A stretch of DNA of 16,496 nucleotides from Mobilicoccus sp032056465. GTDB taxonomy: Bacteria > Actinomycetota > Actinomycetes > Actinomycetales > Dermatophilaceae. Position numbers and translations under genes: made by a program. Shown here piece by piece: positions 16,495 to 16,496 of this stretch (positions are counted from its first letter, which is position 1; each line of letters starts with the position of its first letter). The notes under the pieces were generated by a model. That model made no database searches. It was not told the DNA's origin and saw nothing but the letters and a program-made list of their open reading frames with translations. The stretch is from the NCBI RefSeq assembly GCF_032056465.1, contig NZ_DAMBCL010000078.1, one strand, 5' to 3'.

Positions 16495-16496
16495 GG

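Larger units (their letters stand above)
16324..16496. mobile_element. ISL3-family insertion sequence, one end visible
   Basis: One end of a second element lies inside orfB. It begins with the terminal repeat GGCTCTTCCCAATCAACGG, of the GGCTCTTC type typical of ISL3, and contains the end of a minus-strand transposase. The element continues past the window edge. ISL3 elements make 8-bp target duplications, so GGTTTGCA (16316-16323) should recur at the far end. Confidence 0.75.

Overview
The window is very GC-rich, with strong GC bias at third codon positions, long spurious antisense frames and frequent GTG starts. Together with a type VII secretion-type gene pair, this points to an actinobacterial chromosome. 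Micrococcales or a relative would fit, but the genus cannot be fixed from sequence alone. Most of the window is ordinary chromosomal coding sequence. The last ~600 bp is a pile-up of insertion sequences.

Left part (1-5282, all minus strand): a secreted or membrane TPM-domain protein with a very long coiled-coil region and a Gly-rich tail that runs off the left edge; a 347-bp non-coding gap; a two-gene ABC-type unit (an ATPase overlapping by 4 bp a ~12-helix membrane protein that resembles the actinobacterial DUF6297 family); and a small four-helix membrane protein resembling the HsmA/TIGR03987 family.

Middle (5400-8940, plus strand): a GNAT acyltransferase of the COG3375 type sits 1 bp upstream of an enolase-superfamily enzyme with the full OSBS/N-succinylamino acid racemase residue set. 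Citrate synthase follows, with a good Shine-Dalgarno sequence. A DosR/DevR-like palindrome (GGGAC-N4-GTCCC) lies in its leader, and a strong hairpin terminator, whose right arm is tandemly duplicated, follows it.

Right part (9155-15088, minus strand), read in the direction of transcription: a YetF-type DUF421 membrane protein; an ESX-like pair (a 108-aa EspC/WXG100-sized protein overlapping a 580-aa protein that has an N-terminal WXG-like helical domain and an unrecognised C-terminal half); a RimL-type GNAT acetyltransferase; a CaiB/BaiF (family III) CoA-transferase; and an MFS exporter. The last three are closely spaced and probably form an operon.

Right edge (15167-16496): the C-terminal two thirds of an alpha/beta-hydrolase esterase has been cut off by an IS3-family element. 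That element is itself broken inside orfB by an ISL3-family element, whose terminal inverted repeat and the end of its transposase are visible. The best candidates for undescribed biology are the ESX-linked 580-aa protein and the DosR-like site in front of citrate synthase. No CRISPR array, tRNA or rRNA was seen.
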